NCBI RefSeq assembly: GCF_002899945.2
Contig: NZ_PPEG02000002.1
Location: forward strand, 186,001 to 250,000
DNA: 64,000 nt
Source: Chryseobacterium viscerum
Lineage (GTDB): Bacteria; Bacteroidota; Bacteroidia; Flavobacteriales; Weeksellaceae
Direction: 5' to 3'
Shown: in pieces, positions 35,045 through 43,278 of the stretch
How the letters are laid out: every line of letters begins with the position of its first letter
Numbering within the stretch: position 1 is the stretch's first letter
Notes under the pieces: model-generated
Seen by the model: only the letters and a program-made list of their open reading frames with translations
What the model was told of the DNA's origin: nothing
The model's database searches: none
Made by a program: the position numbers and the translations under genes

Positions 35045-36163
35045 ATGAATTGGGAGAACATCGCGGGACAGACGAATCTGAAAAAACTTCTTAGAGAAAG
35101 CATCGCCGAAAACAGAGTGAGCCATGCCCAACTTTTTGTAGGAAAGGAGGGATACGGAACTCTACCTATGGTATTGGCCTATGCACGGGAAATTTTAAGT
35201 CAGGAAAATGAACATGCTGCAGCGAAAGTAGAGCACCTCAATCACCTGGACCTGCATTTCAGCTTTCCGGTTTTTACAGATAATAAAAATTCTTTAAGCA
35301 AGAATAAATTTGAAGAGTTCAGAGAAATGATACTGGCTTCTCCTTATGCAAGCTATGATGACTGGACGGCTTTTTTAGAATCTGAAAATAAACAGCTTTT
35401 TATTTCGGCGGATGAGATTGATGATCAAAATCAAAAATTCTCACTAAAAAGTTATGAAGGAGGAACCAAAATCCTTATTGTCTGGAGAGCCGATAAAATG
35501 AATATTGCCGCTTCCAACAAGTTTTTGAAATTTTTGGAAGAACCGCCAGCCAAAACGATCATTCTTCTTACTGCAGAAAGTACAAATGATATACTTCCTA
35601 CTATTCTCTCCAGAACGCAGGTGGTAGAAATCCCAAGAATCACTGATGAAGATATTGAAAGCCATCTTAAAACGAAATTATCTGTTTCAGAAGATAAAAT
35701 AAGAGAAATTGTTCATGAGGCACAGGGAGATCTGAATGATGCTGTAAAGCTTCTTAATTCGGGAGACAAAACCAACGAATTTGAAAAACTTTTTGTACAA
35801 TGGGTGAGAGATGCCTTTATGGTGAAAAAGAAACCCGAGTATCTTAGGAGTATTATTCTTTGGGCGAGAGAAATTGCTGGATGGAACAGAGAAAAACAGA
35901 AGAATTTCCTGAATTACTGTTCTGAAATTTTTAGATTGGCACTCCTTCAGAATTATCAGTCCGAAAATCTGGTATATAAAAAGATCAATGCCAATGGCTT
36001 CAACTGGGCAGGATTTTCGAAATTCATCAGCGGAGCTAATATTGAAAGTATTTTAGAAGAAATCAATACCGCAGATCTGCATCTGACCCGAAACGGAAAT
36101 CCTAAAATTGTATGGACCGATCTGGGCATAAAATTATCAAGATACATTCACAAAAGCACATAA
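35045..36163 (+). CDS. holB: DNA polymerase III subunit delta'
   Basis: A 372-residue clamp-loader protein. The start MNWENIAGQTNLKKLLRESI is the usual N-terminus, with SHAQLFVGKEGYGTLPMVLA in the P-loop position (degenerate, as in delta' subunits). ILIVWRADKMNIAASNKFLK and KFLEEPPAKTIILLTAEST are the AAA+ core, and PTILSRTQVVEIPRITDEDI carries the SRC-like arginine motif (SRT here). Part of the complex that loads the sliding clamp. A TATCTTTG box ends only four bases before the ATG, so either the transcript is nearly leaderless or this box is not the promoter. Confidence 0.92.
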   Translation: MNWENIAGQTNLKKLLRESIAENRVSHAQLFVGKEGYGTLPMVLAYAREILSQENEHAAAKVEHLNHLDLHFSFPVFTDNKNSLSKNKFEEFREMILASPYASYDDWTAFLESENKQLFISADEIDDQNQKFSLKSYEGGTKILIVWRADKMNIAASNKFLKFLEEPPAKTIILLTAESTNDILPTILSRTQVVEIPRITDEDIESHLKTKLSVSEDKIREIVHEAQGDLNDAVKLLNSGDKTNEFEKLFVQWVRDAFMVKKKPEYLRSIILWAREIAGWNREKQKNFLNYCSEIFRLALLQNYQSENLVYKKINANGFNWAGFSKFISGANIESILEEINTADLHLTRNGNPKIVWTDLGIKLSRYIHKST

Positions 36164-36164
36164 T

Positions 36165-36192
36165 AAAACTCCGGTAACATTACCGGAGTTTT
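36165..36192. terminator. Bidirectional terminator after holB
   Basis: A 13-base inverted repeat AAAACTCCGGTAA / TTACCGGAGTTTT, T-rich on both sides. It ends holB and could also end the small reverse-strand reading frame at 36198-36316. Confidence 0.85.
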
Positions 36193-36197
36193 TGTTT

Positions 36198-36316
36198 TTA
36201 CGTCACAGTCTTTGCTTTTTTATCTTTTACAGAACAACATCTACCTTCATTAAGTTTTTCCTGAGCATAATCCGATGTGAAAAAATGACCGTTGCAATTG
36301 AAATTATTTTTTTCAT
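36198..36316 (-). pseudogene. Candidate small secreted peptide gene, interrupted by a one-base frameshift in a T-run
   Basis: On the reverse strand an ATG at 36316 starts MKKIISIATVIF and then leaves frame. The next frame carries TSDYAQEKLNEGRCCSVKDK and KAKTVT up to a TAA at 36200-36198. The switch lies at a run of six T's (forward-strand A's 36280-36285). One more T would give a single 39-residue product: a signal-peptide-like start ending DYAQ, then a short basic mature part with a Cys-Cys pair. The AQ|E junction is typical of this genome's secreted proteins. It may be a pseudogene, a phase-variable gene or a sequencing error. As it stands the product would be 29 residues. Confidence 0.4.
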
Positions 36317-36493
36317 GATCTCAATTCCTAAGGTTGATCAATGTAATTCTTTTTTGATTCATTTCTATAATCTCAGATAAACAGAGATATTACTGCGGTT
36401 TCTTTTTATAAATAGGGGATTGTCTGTTGTTCTTACATGTAATTATAGAAACAGTCTTTTGTTTACAATCAATTAAATCTATATTAAATAATC

Positions 36494-36533
36494 AATCAAT
36501 CGTTTGATTTTAACAAAAACTTATGTAAATTTG
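36494..36533 (+). promoter_or_regulatory. Promoter and TetR-type operator of the efflux operon
   Basis: A perfect Bacteroidota promoter: TTTG at 36503-36506, 19 bases, TAAATTTG at 36526-36533, with the tetR ATG at 36545. The inverted repeat AATCAATCGTTTGATT (36494-36509, 6-4-6) covers the -33 element. That is where an autorepressing TetR regulator would block RNA polymerase. No terminator is seen between tetR and the downstream genes, so the site probably controls the operon. Confidence 0.65.
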
Positions 36534-36544
36534 CGCCCTGAAAA

Positions 36545-37183
36545 ATGAACACTAACATGATTTCAAAAGAAGAAAATATATTATTTGCGGCCGAGAAGCT
36601 CTTTGCAGAAAAGGGGTTCGAAGGAACTTCCACCCGGGAAATAGCAAAAGATGCTCATGTAAATATCTCTATGATCTCATATTATTTTGGCTCTAAGGAA
36701 AAACTTTATGAGAAATTAGTGGAATACAGAATGAATGAAGGTCAGTTTTTTTCAAAAGATCTTTTGGGAAGAACAGATATCAACGAATGGCAGAAGATTG
36801 AAAGAGTAATTGATCAGTTTTCTAACAAGATCCGAACTCAAAAATGCTTTTACAGGATTATGCAGCGAGAGCAGTTGCACAGTAAGAATCCTCAGATTGT
36901 AGAGTTTTTGAAGCAAACCAAAATGGGATTCCTTTCTATGTATTCACAAATATTGGAAAGCGGTCTTAAAAATGGAATTTTTACCAAAAACCCACCTATT
37001 TATCTGCTTCATTCTACCGTAAGCGGAACTCTGTTTTATGCATTCAATGCCAAAGAGATGTATAAAGAATTCCTGAACGAAACAGAAGATGAGGAGGCTT
37101 TTGACGAAAAATACTATACAGAACTTAATAAACATATAAAATATTTACTAAAAGACCTTTTAGGTTATGAAGAGAATAAATAA
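36545..37183 (+). CDS. TetR/AcrR-family repressor of the efflux operon
   Basis: 212 residues. The N-terminal helix-turn-helix is clear: ILFAAEKLFAEKGFEGTSTR, EIAKDAHVNISMISYYFGSK, EKLYEKL. The C-terminal helical domain, which would bind the inducer, resembles the AcrR/CerR group. It is the first gene of a four-gene run with tolC-, hlyD- and emrB-like genes and overlaps the next gene by 17 bases. It is inferred to repress the run through the palindrome over its promoter and to release when the exported compound binds. Confidence 0.88.
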   Translation: MNTNMISKEENILFAAEKLFAEKGFEGTSTREIAKDAHVNISMISYYFGSKEKLYEKLVEYRMNEGQFFSKDLLGRTDINEWQKIERVIDQFSNKIRTQKCFYRIMQREQLHSKNPQIVEFLKQTKMGFLSMYSQILESGLKNGIFTKNPPIYLLHSTVSGTLFYAFNAKEMYKEFLNETEDEEAFDEKYYTELNKHIKYLLKDLLGYEENK

Positions 37184-38483
37184 CTCAGTGATTGCATTAT
37201 CACTATTCGTAGGAATAGCAAATGCAAATGCTCAGGAGAAAAAAACACTTTCTCTTGACGAAGCCGTTCAGCTGGGAATCCAGAACAGCAAGAATCTCAA
37301 GATCGATGCAGCCAAGATCGAAGAGGCTACAGCTGATCTTCTGGAGGCGAAAAACAGACAGCTACCAGAATTGAAAGTGTCAGGTAGTTACATGTACCTT
37401 CCGATAAAACCGAATGTTGATATTAAACTTCCTGGGCTTTCAGGCGGAGCAGGCGGTCCTGAAGTACATCAGGTGCTTTATGGTTCAGCTAATCTTAGCG
37501 TTCCTATCTACAGCGGAGGAAGAATCAGATATGGGATACAATCAGCTAAATATTTGGTGGAAGCATCAAAACTAAGTACTGAGAACGATAAAACAGCCAT
37601 TGCTTATAATGTTGCCCAGGCTTATAATAATCTATTTAAAGCCAATCAGGCGATCAAAGTTTTTGAAGAAAACCTGTCTGCTTCTCAAAAAAGAGATGAA
37701 ACCTTCCTTAAAATGGAAAATAACGGGTTGATTGCCAGAAATGACAGATTAAAAGCAAATCTTCAGACTTCAAATATTGAACTTCAGCTGTTGGAAGCTA
37801 AAAATAATTACAATATTGCCAATATCAATATGGATTTATTACTTGGTATTCCTGAAACAACTGAGATTGAAGTAGATCAGAATTATATTGAAGAAGGAAC
37901 AGAGGTAAAACCTGTTGATTTCTATGTTACTGAGGCCAGAGAAAACCGTAAAGACTTACAGGCTTTAGCACAACAGAGAAAAGCAGCAGAATTGGGTACC
38001 AAATCGGCAAAAGCAGAAAACCTTCCTTCTATAGCATTTACCGGAGGGTATGTAGCAGCAGATATTCCTAAGTTTCTTACGGTCTACAATGCCGTTAATG
38101 TTGGGATTGGAGTTTCTTATAATTTATCCAATATCTGGAAAGAAAATTCTTCATTAAGACAGTACAAAGCGAGAGAAAAGCAGCTGGCAGCTACTGATGA
38201 ATTATTAAATGACAACATTAAGCTTGATGTGAACAGAGAATATCAGAACACAGACTATTCAAAAAAGAGAATTGTCGTTTTCGAAAAAACTGCTGAACAA
38301 GCTAATGAGAATTATAGAATTACAAAAAATAAATATGATAACGGTCTTGCAACCATGACCGAATTGCTGGATGCAGACGCCGCTCAGATCGCGGCCAACG
38401 TTGGCGTGATCAATGCTAAGGCAGATGCTGCACTGGCATACAGAAAACTATTACAGACAACAGGAACTTTAACAATTAAATAA
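37167..38483 (+). CDS. TolC-family outer membrane efflux protein
   Basis: A 438-residue outer-membrane factor: signal peptide (ANANAQ), then the two-fold OEP repeat of long coiled-coil helices. The first half starts at LSLDEAVQLGIQNSKNLKID and the second at RKDLQALAQQRKAAELGTKS. YDNGLATMTELLDADAAQIA is the typical equatorial helix. It forms the trimeric channel that carries substrate from the pump out of the cell. The start lies inside the tetR gene (17-base overlap), so the two are coupled. The hlyD-like gene follows after 16 bases. Confidence 0.92.
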   Translation: MKRINNSVIALSLFVGIANANAQEKKTLSLDEAVQLGIQNSKNLKIDAAKIEEATADLLEAKNRQLPELKVSGSYMYLPIKPNVDIKLPGLSGGAGGPEVHQVLYGSANLSVPIYSGGRIRYGIQSAKYLVEASKLSTENDKTAIAYNVAQAYNNLFKANQAIKVFEENLSASQKRDETFLKMENNGLIARNDRLKANLQTSNIELQLLEAKNNYNIANINMDLLLGIPETTEIEVDQNYIEEGTEVKPVDFYVTEARENRKDLQALAQQRKAAELGTKSAKAENLPSIAFTGGYVAADIPKFLTVYNAVNVGIGVSYNLSNIWKENSSLRQYKAREKQLAATDELLNDNIKLDVNREYQNTDYSKKRIVVFEKTAEQANENYRITKNKYDNGLATMTELLDADAAQIAANVGVINAKADAALAYRKLLQTTGTLTIK

Positions 38484-38499
38484 GCAGATCGAAACCAAA

Positions 38500-39603
38500 A
38501 TGGAAAATAATAATACACAGGTAATTGAACCTAAAAAGAAAAAAAGTTTAGTTTTTCCTATCATTTTAGCGGCAGTAGTAATCGGAGGAGGAATCTACGG
38601 TTACAGAGCCTTCACTTACGGACAGTATCATGAAGAAACTGACGATGCTCAGATTACTTCCAATATGGCTCCTGTAATTTCTAAAATCTCTGGCTATGTA
38701 GCTCAGGTAAAGGTAAAAGATAATCAGTTTGTAAAGAAAGGAGATACTTTGGTGATTTTGGATAACAGAGATCAGAAAATGGCTCTTGAGCAGGCTCAGG
38801 CAGCACTATCTACAGCCAAAAGTAATATTTCAAATGCAGAAGCTACCACAACGGCTACTTCAAAAAATATCGGTTCTTCAGAAGCTGCTGTAGTAACTGC
38901 TAATGCTCAGATAGAAGCTGCGAAAGTAAATATTTGGAAAACTACTCAGGATCTGAAAAGATATGCTAATCTTGTGAAAGACCACTCTATTACAGAGCAG
39001 CAATATGAGCAGGCTCTGGCTGCAAAACAATCAGCAGACAGACAGCTACAGGTTTTGATTGATCAGAGAAATCAAATTGCTCAGCAAACCCATATAGCTT
39101 CTTCTCAGACGGCAGCAAGCTCACAACAAATCAGTGTTGCAGGGTCTGTGGCAAAGCAGAGAGAAGTAGATGTTGAAAATGCAAAATTAAACTTATCATA
39201 TACCGTAATCCTTGCCCCTGAAGATGGACATGTAGGAAAAGTATCTACTCAGGCTGGTCAGTATCTGCAGGCAGGATCACAGTTGTTTGCTTTGGTTAAA
39301 AACGACCAGAAATGGGTAGTGGCCAACTTTAAGGAAACACAGGTAGATAAAATGGTAGAAGGACAGAAAGTGAAAATTGAAATTGATGCTTTTCCTGACC
39401 AGAAATTTGATGGAGTAGTAAGTTCTTTCTCTCCGGCTACAGGAGCTACTTTCTCTATACTTCCTCCGGATAATGCGAGTGGTAACTTCGTAAAAGTAGT
39501 TCAGAGACTTCCTGTGAAAATTGATTTTGTAAATCTTGATAAGAATATTGCAAAAAGATTGAGAACAGGGATGAACGTGAAGGCAGAGGTTGCTTTGAAA
39601 TAA
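38500..39603 (+). CDS. HlyD/EmrA-family membrane fusion protein
   Basis: 367 residues: a short cytoplasmic lysine-rich start (EPKKKKSLVFP), one transmembrane helix (PIILAAVVIGGGIYGYRAF), a lipoyl half (YVAQVKVKDNQFVKKGDTL), a coiled-coil hairpin (about residues 95-220, Ala/Gln-rich) and a beta-barrel part with APEDGHVGKVSTQAGQYLQA. It links the inner-membrane pump to the TolC channel. The EmrA-like layout fits its DHA2 partner, separated by 140 bases that contain a palindromic repeat. Confidence 0.92.
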   Translation: MENNNTQVIEPKKKKSLVFPIILAAVVIGGGIYGYRAFTYGQYHEETDDAQITSNMAPVISKISGYVAQVKVKDNQFVKKGDTLVILDNRDQKMALEQAQAALSTAKSNISNAEATTTATSKNIGSSEAAVVTANAQIEAAKVNIWKTTQDLKRYANLVKDHSITEQQYEQALAAKQSADRQLQVLIDQRNQIAQQTHIASSQTAASSQQISVAGSVAKQREVDVENAKLNLSYTVILAPEDGHVGKVSTQAGQYLQAGSQLFALVKNDQKWVVANFKETQVDKMVEGQKVKIEIDAFPDQKFDGVVSSFSPATGATFSILPPDNASGNFVKVVQRLPVKIDFVNLDKNIAKRLRTGMNVKAEVALK

Positions 39604-39617
39604 CATTTAAAATTACT

Positions 39618-39728
39618 AAAAGTCAATAAGCTTCGTTGTCAATAGTGAATCAGTTTTGCTGTCAATTTAAAACGGACAGATTTAATATTCACGATTCACT
39701 TGCGGAGCAAAATTTACCATTGACTTTT
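39618..39728. repeat. Intergenic inverted-repeat element between the hlyD and emrB genes
   Basis: Outer arms AAAAGTCAAT (39618-39627) and ATTGACTTTT (39719-39728) are perfect complements, and inner arms GTGAATC (39645-39651) and GATTCAC (39693-39699) nest inside them. TTTTGCT / AGCAAAA (39654 / 39706) could compete with the inner stem. It sits inside the efflux operon and may weaken or tune expression of the pump gene. Confidence 0.6.
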
Positions 39729-39743
39729 ACATCGTAAAAACTT

Positions 39744-41321
39744 ATGCAAGATTCATTAGTAGAATATGGAGCGCGGAGAGTGATCATTACGATCACAGCT
39801 ATCCTTTGTGCCCTTCTAGAAATTGTAGACTCCACGATTGTCAATGTTGCCTTGAATGAAATGAAGGGGAATCTTGGATCTACACTTTCAGAAGTGGGAT
39901 GGGTAATTACGGCTTATGCCATTGGTAACGTAATTATAGTACCGATGACGAGCTGGCTTTCCCAGCAGTTTGGGCGTAGAAATTACTTTGCGGCATCCAT
40001 CATTATATTTACCATATTTTCATTTTTATGTGGAAATGCGACCAATATCTGGGAACTCGTGTTCTTCAGATTGATGCAGGGAATCGGTGGTGGAGCCTTA
40101 TTGGTAACTTCACAAACGATCATTACGGAATCTTATCCGATTGAAAAAAGAAGTATGGCTCAGGCTATTTATGGTCTGGGAGTAATTATCGGGCCTACAT
40201 TAGGTCCGCCTCTTGGGGGGTATATCGTTGATAACTTCAGCTGGCCATATATTTTCTATATTAATATTCCGATCGGAATTGCAGCAACTTTGATGACGCT
40301 GCAATTTGTAAGAAGTCCGAAATATGCAGAAAAGCGTAAGGTTTCGGATGTCGACTGGATTGGAATTGGTTTACTGGCAGTAACGGTAGGTTCATTACAG
40401 TTCATTCTGGAAAGAGGTCATGAAGAAGACTGGTTTGAAAGCGGAATGATTGTAGCATTTACTGCAGCGGCAATTTTAGGATTTATATTATTCCTTTGGC
40501 GGGAACTCACCTTTAAGTATCCTATCGTTGAGCTCAGGGTACTTAAAAACAGTAACTTAAGAATCGGAACAATGATGTCATTCGTGCTTGGATTCGGACT
40601 TTATGGTTCCACGTTCATCGTTCCACTCTATACACAGAGTATTTTGGGATGGACGGCTCTTCAGTCAGGAGCATTAATGATTCCGGCTGCATTGACAACC
40701 GCCTTTATGATGCCTATTATTGGTAGACTATTAGCAAAAGGAGCCAAACAGCAGATCCTGGTTTCATTAGGACTCTTTATCTTCTTTGTCTATAGTTTCT
40801 GGGGATATAAAATTCTGACACCGGATACCAGTAAAGATGCCTTTTTCTGGATGCTGATTGTAAGAGGGGCCGGTCTTGGATTATTATTTATCCCGATTAC
40901 CTCTTTATCACTAAGCACCTTGAAAGGTCAGGAGATTGGTCAGGGAGCAGCCTTTACAGGAATGATGAGACAGTTAGGAGGTTCATTTGGTATTGCTGCC
41001 ATTACAACATTTATCGCCAATGCAGGTCAGAAATACAGGAATAATCTGATTTCCCACTTGGACGAAAATAGCTTTGAAGTTCAGCAGAGACTCGCAGCTC
41101 TTAAAGCAAGTTTTATAGCAAAAGGAAAAACACCTGATGAAGCCATGAATGCCGCTTATAAAATGCTTGATTTATCTGTAACGAAACAGGCAACAGTATT
41201 GTCCTATATGGACGTATTTCTTTACCTCGGAATCGTATTCCTGGTATGTATTCCGTTTATCTTACTCGTAAAAGAAAGGAAAAGCAAAGAAAAAATAGAT
41301 TTGAGTGAAGCCATGCACTAA
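39744..41321 (+). CDS. DHA2-family MFS drug efflux transporter (EmrB/QacA-like)
   Basis: 525 residues with fourteen predicted transmembrane helices. DHA2 motifs: LLEIVDSTIVNVALNEMKG (motif D1), SWLSQQFGRRNYF (motif A), RLMQGIGGGALLVTSQTIIT (motif B) and YGLGVIIGPTLGPPLGGYIV (motif C, antiporter). It exports drugs or toxic lipophilic compounds in exchange for protons, working with the HlyD- and TolC-like partners encoded upstream. Substrate not determined. Confidence 0.93.
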   Translation: MQDSLVEYGARRVIITITAILCALLEIVDSTIVNVALNEMKGNLGSTLSEVGWVITAYAIGNVIIVPMTSWLSQQFGRRNYFAASIIIFTIFSFLCGNATNIWELVFFRLMQGIGGGALLVTSQTIITESYPIEKRSMAQAIYGLGVIIGPTLGPPLGGYIVDNFSWPYIFYINIPIGIAATLMTLQFVRSPKYAEKRKVSDVDWIGIGLLAVTVGSLQFILERGHEEDWFESGMIVAFTAAAILGFILFLWRELTFKYPIVELRVLKNSNLRIGTMMSFVLGFGLYGSTFIVPLYTQSILGWTALQSGALMIPAALTTAFMMPIIGRLLAKGAKQQILVSLGLFIFFVYSFWGYKILTPDTSKDAFFWMLIVRGAGLGLLFIPITSLSLSTLKGQEIGQGAAFTGMMRQLGGSFGIAAITTFIANAGQKYRNNLISHLDENSFEVQQRLAALKASFIAKGKTPDEAMNAAYKMLDLSVTKQATVLSYMDVFLYLGIVFLVCIPFILLVKERKSKEKIDLSEAMH

Positions 41322-41330
41322 ATTTTTAAA

Positions 41331-41359
41331 AAAAACCTTCGAAATTTTCGAAGGTTTTT
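41331..41359. terminator. Bidirectional terminator between the efflux operon and the HNH gene
   Basis: AAAAACCTTCGA / TCGAAGGTTTTT inverted repeat with a 5-base loop, A- and T-rich on either side, between convergent genes. Confidence 0.85.
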
Positions 41360-41364
41360 TTTAT

Positions 41365-42060
41365 TTAATATTTTATATTTATGCCAACTGGACTATTAGC
41401 AAATATGCAATTATTAAAGGATGAGTACATTGTAGGGGTATTAAAATTCAAAAAGGTTGGCGAGAATTCAACAATTGAACCATTAACGTAGTTTTTTCCA
41501 GCTATATTAATTTCTTCGTTTTCAGCCCATATTTTTAAGATATAATTATCATTCTCTGTATTACTTATAGTTATTTCATTTTTTTTATATCTAATTATAA
41601 AATCCGACTGAGCCCAATATCTATTTGCAGACATCCAAAATATTAGATAACCTTGTTCATTATAGAATCTACAATTTAAAAGTATATTATTATTTACTTT
41701 TTGTAATCCCAATATATTTTCTTTATTAATCATTATCAAAATTGGAACATTTTCAAAAAAATTATTTCCTAATTTTACTCTTAAAGTGCTAATGTCAAAC
41801 TGTATTCCTCCAGATAGTCTGTCTCCTTTCATGTGAGTTGACTTTCTCTTAAGTAAATCGGATTCTGAAATTTCATTTTTATGAACCTGCGTATGACAAT
41901 TGGGACACAATAAAATTAAATTGTCAACTTCATGCTTTCCTCCTTTTGAATATTCCTCAATATGATGACGTTCAGTTAATTTTTCACAACACCAAGCACA
42001 TTCAAAAAAATGCATTTGAAATACTTTATCACTGATTGTTTTAGGTATATGTCTACTCAT
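41365..42060 (-). CDS. HNH endonuclease with beta-rich C-terminal domain
   Basis: 231 residues. The N-terminal 65 residues are a complete zinc-ribbon HNH nuclease: CAWCCEKLTERHHIEEYSKG, GKHEVDNLILLCPNCHTQVH (two CxxC pairs, the HH of the active site, Asn and His). Residues 90-231 are a separate beta-rich domain (NVPILIMINKENILGLQKVN, then NNILLNCRFYNEQGYLIFWM). From memory a similar domain follows HNH nucleases of uncertain, possibly defensive, function. Codon use is clearly more AT-rich than in the flanking genes, suggesting later acquisition. It stands alone. Possible roles are homing, restriction-like or defence nuclease; none is shown. Confidence 0.85.
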   Translation of the reverse strand: MSRHIPKTISDKVFQMHFFECAWCCEKLTERHHIEEYSKGGKHEVDNLILLCPNCHTQVHKNEISESDLLKRKSTHMKGDRLSGGIQFDISTLRVKLGNNFFENVPILIMINKENILGLQKVNNNILLNCRFYNEQGYLIFWMSANRYWAQSDFIIRYKKNEITISNTENDNYILKIWAENEEINIAGKNYVNGSIVEFSPTFLNFNTPTMYSSFNNCIFANSPVGINIKY

Positions 42061-42416
42061 ATTATCTGTAAGTTTTCTAATTAAATATTTAAATATAAAC
42101 TATTTATACCTTAATGTACTTTTTAAATAAATTAATATCACTTATTGGAGAATTTATTTATTTTTACATAACCAAATGAAAAAATATGAATAGATTCCCT
42201 CAACCCGAAAATGTCTTTTCAAAAAGTAGAGTCTTACTATATTACAGGACTTTTATCTGAAGAGTATTTGTATCTCAGCCCATCGTACTTTACCCTTTAC
42301 GATGCTTTTATACCCATAAATGTGATAGTCTTTTTTCCTAAAGGTTGTTATTACTACTATTTTTTCTTTCATACTAAACTTAACCATGATCTCAAAACAC
42401 TTACAAAACATTAAAT
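42061..42416. other. AT-rich intergenic region, no convincing gene
   Basis: It lies between two divergent genes. Short frames exist on both strands, but none has a credible start, length and composition. The region continues the very AT-rich character of the HNH gene and may be part of the same acquired segment. Confidence 0.4.
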
Positions 42417-43013
42417 ATGAATCAAATACAACTTCCAGAGACCTATTTGGCATTATCAGATTTCAGGGAAAATGATATTTATCTTCCTGAAATGAATCAG
42501 GCTCAGATTATTTCAGATTTTTTTCCAGGAACCTTTACAGAGCTTACCCAACGCCTGTCAGATATTACAGGAGCGTTTTATGGAGGCATGCTCAAGCAGA
42601 TCGGAAAGCTTTACGGAGCAGAAGCTATTGAGCAGCTTTCCAGTATTTTTATGTATGATCTCGGATCAAGAATGGCCCTGAGGAACCTTGAAGCAAAACC
42701 TAATCTGCAACCCGGTATTCCGGCTGTAGCAAAAATATTGATAGGAGCAGTTTTTACATCCAGTCCCGAATATAATTTTGAATTTAAAGAATTAAATGAT
42801 CACAGAGGCGAATTGCTGATTAAAGGAGTAGACCGTTACCACAAAATCACCCATAGCCTGCAGATTGCAGGTTTGCTGAAATGGCCGGTCATCAAACCTT
42901 TCATACAGGGAGTTTGCGATACCATGGGACTGGATGTTTTACTTGAAATAAAAGTCCTGAAGCTTGATCCGGACAGTTCATGCAGTTATCATGTCATTGT
43001 CTCAGAAAAATAA
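42417..43013 (+). CDS. Hypothetical protein, possible distant ATC-hydrolase/V4R-like fold
   Basis: 198 residues, soluble and mostly helical at the N-terminus (MNQIQLPETYLALSDFREND), with a central GAFYGGMLKQIGKLYGAEAI and a C-terminal beta-rich part (GVCDTMGLDVLLEIKVLKLD, then CSYHVIVSEK). The order of a helix with K-x-Y-G-x-E-A, a C-D-T-M-G-L segment, then an E-I-K-V strand followed by C-S-Y-H-V loosely recalls the L-2-amino-thiazoline-4-carboxylate hydrolase-like and V4R groups. That is a weak guess. No signal peptide; cytoplasmic. Monocistronic, followed by a hairpin terminator. Confidence 0.6.
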   Translation: MNQIQLPETYLALSDFRENDIYLPEMNQAQIISDFFPGTFTELTQRLSDITGAFYGGMLKQIGKLYGAEAIEQLSSIFMYDLGSRMALRNLEAKPNLQPGIPAVAKILIGAVFTSSPEYNFEFKELNDHRGELLIKGVDRYHKITHSLQIAGLLKWPVIKPFIQGVCDTMGLDVLLEIKVLKLDPDSSCSYHVIVSEK

Positions 43014-43027
43014 CATCAAATATGAAT

Positions 43028-43051
43028 AAAAGCGGACTTTAGTCCGCTTTT
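43028..43051 (+). terminator. Terminator of the 42417-43013 gene, made from a repeat hairpin
   Basis: AAAAGCGGACT / AGTCCGCTTTT stem with a TT at the tip, then T's, 15 bases after the stop codon. The TTTAG core (GGACTTTAGTCC) links it to the GGCTTTAGCC repeat family that continues at 43153. Confidence 0.75.
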
Positions 43052-43152
43052 TCTGTAAATGAATATCTAATGGCTTTAGCTAAAGTGCATAAAGCTTCTC
43101 GCAGATTTTGCTGATTCTGCAGATCTTATTTTAACGAAATTATATCATACAG

Positions 43153-43228
43153 AAAATTCAATAGGAGTGGGCTTTAGCCCATTTACAAAAGAATAATACC
43201 TTCAATTGGCTTTAGCCAAAACATAAAA
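43153..43228 (+). repeat. Dispersed palindromic repeat, GGCTTTAGCC family, copy B
   Basis: AAAATTCAATAGGAGTGGGC, then the GGGCTTTAGCCC palindrome, a 26-base spacer, and CAATTGGCTTTAGCCAAAAC. Closely matches 59068-59145 in the same orientation and 13507-13581 in the opposite one. Confidence 0.75.
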
Positions 43229-43278
43229 TCACACACACTTTAACGATAACATTATCAAAAATATCAGTAGTATTCAAT

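Noticed and set aside
36192..36380. A 62-codon forward frame after holB
   Set aside because: It starts inside the terminator stem and is hydrophobic low-complexity sequence opposite the candidate secreted peptide.
42211..42414. A 67-codon forward frame (MSFQKVESYY start) between the HNH gene and the 42417 gene
   Set aside because: Composition is biased to Tyr and Phe from AT-rich DNA, there is no credible signal or domain, and an opposite-strand frame (42253-42453) is equally open. No evidence for either.
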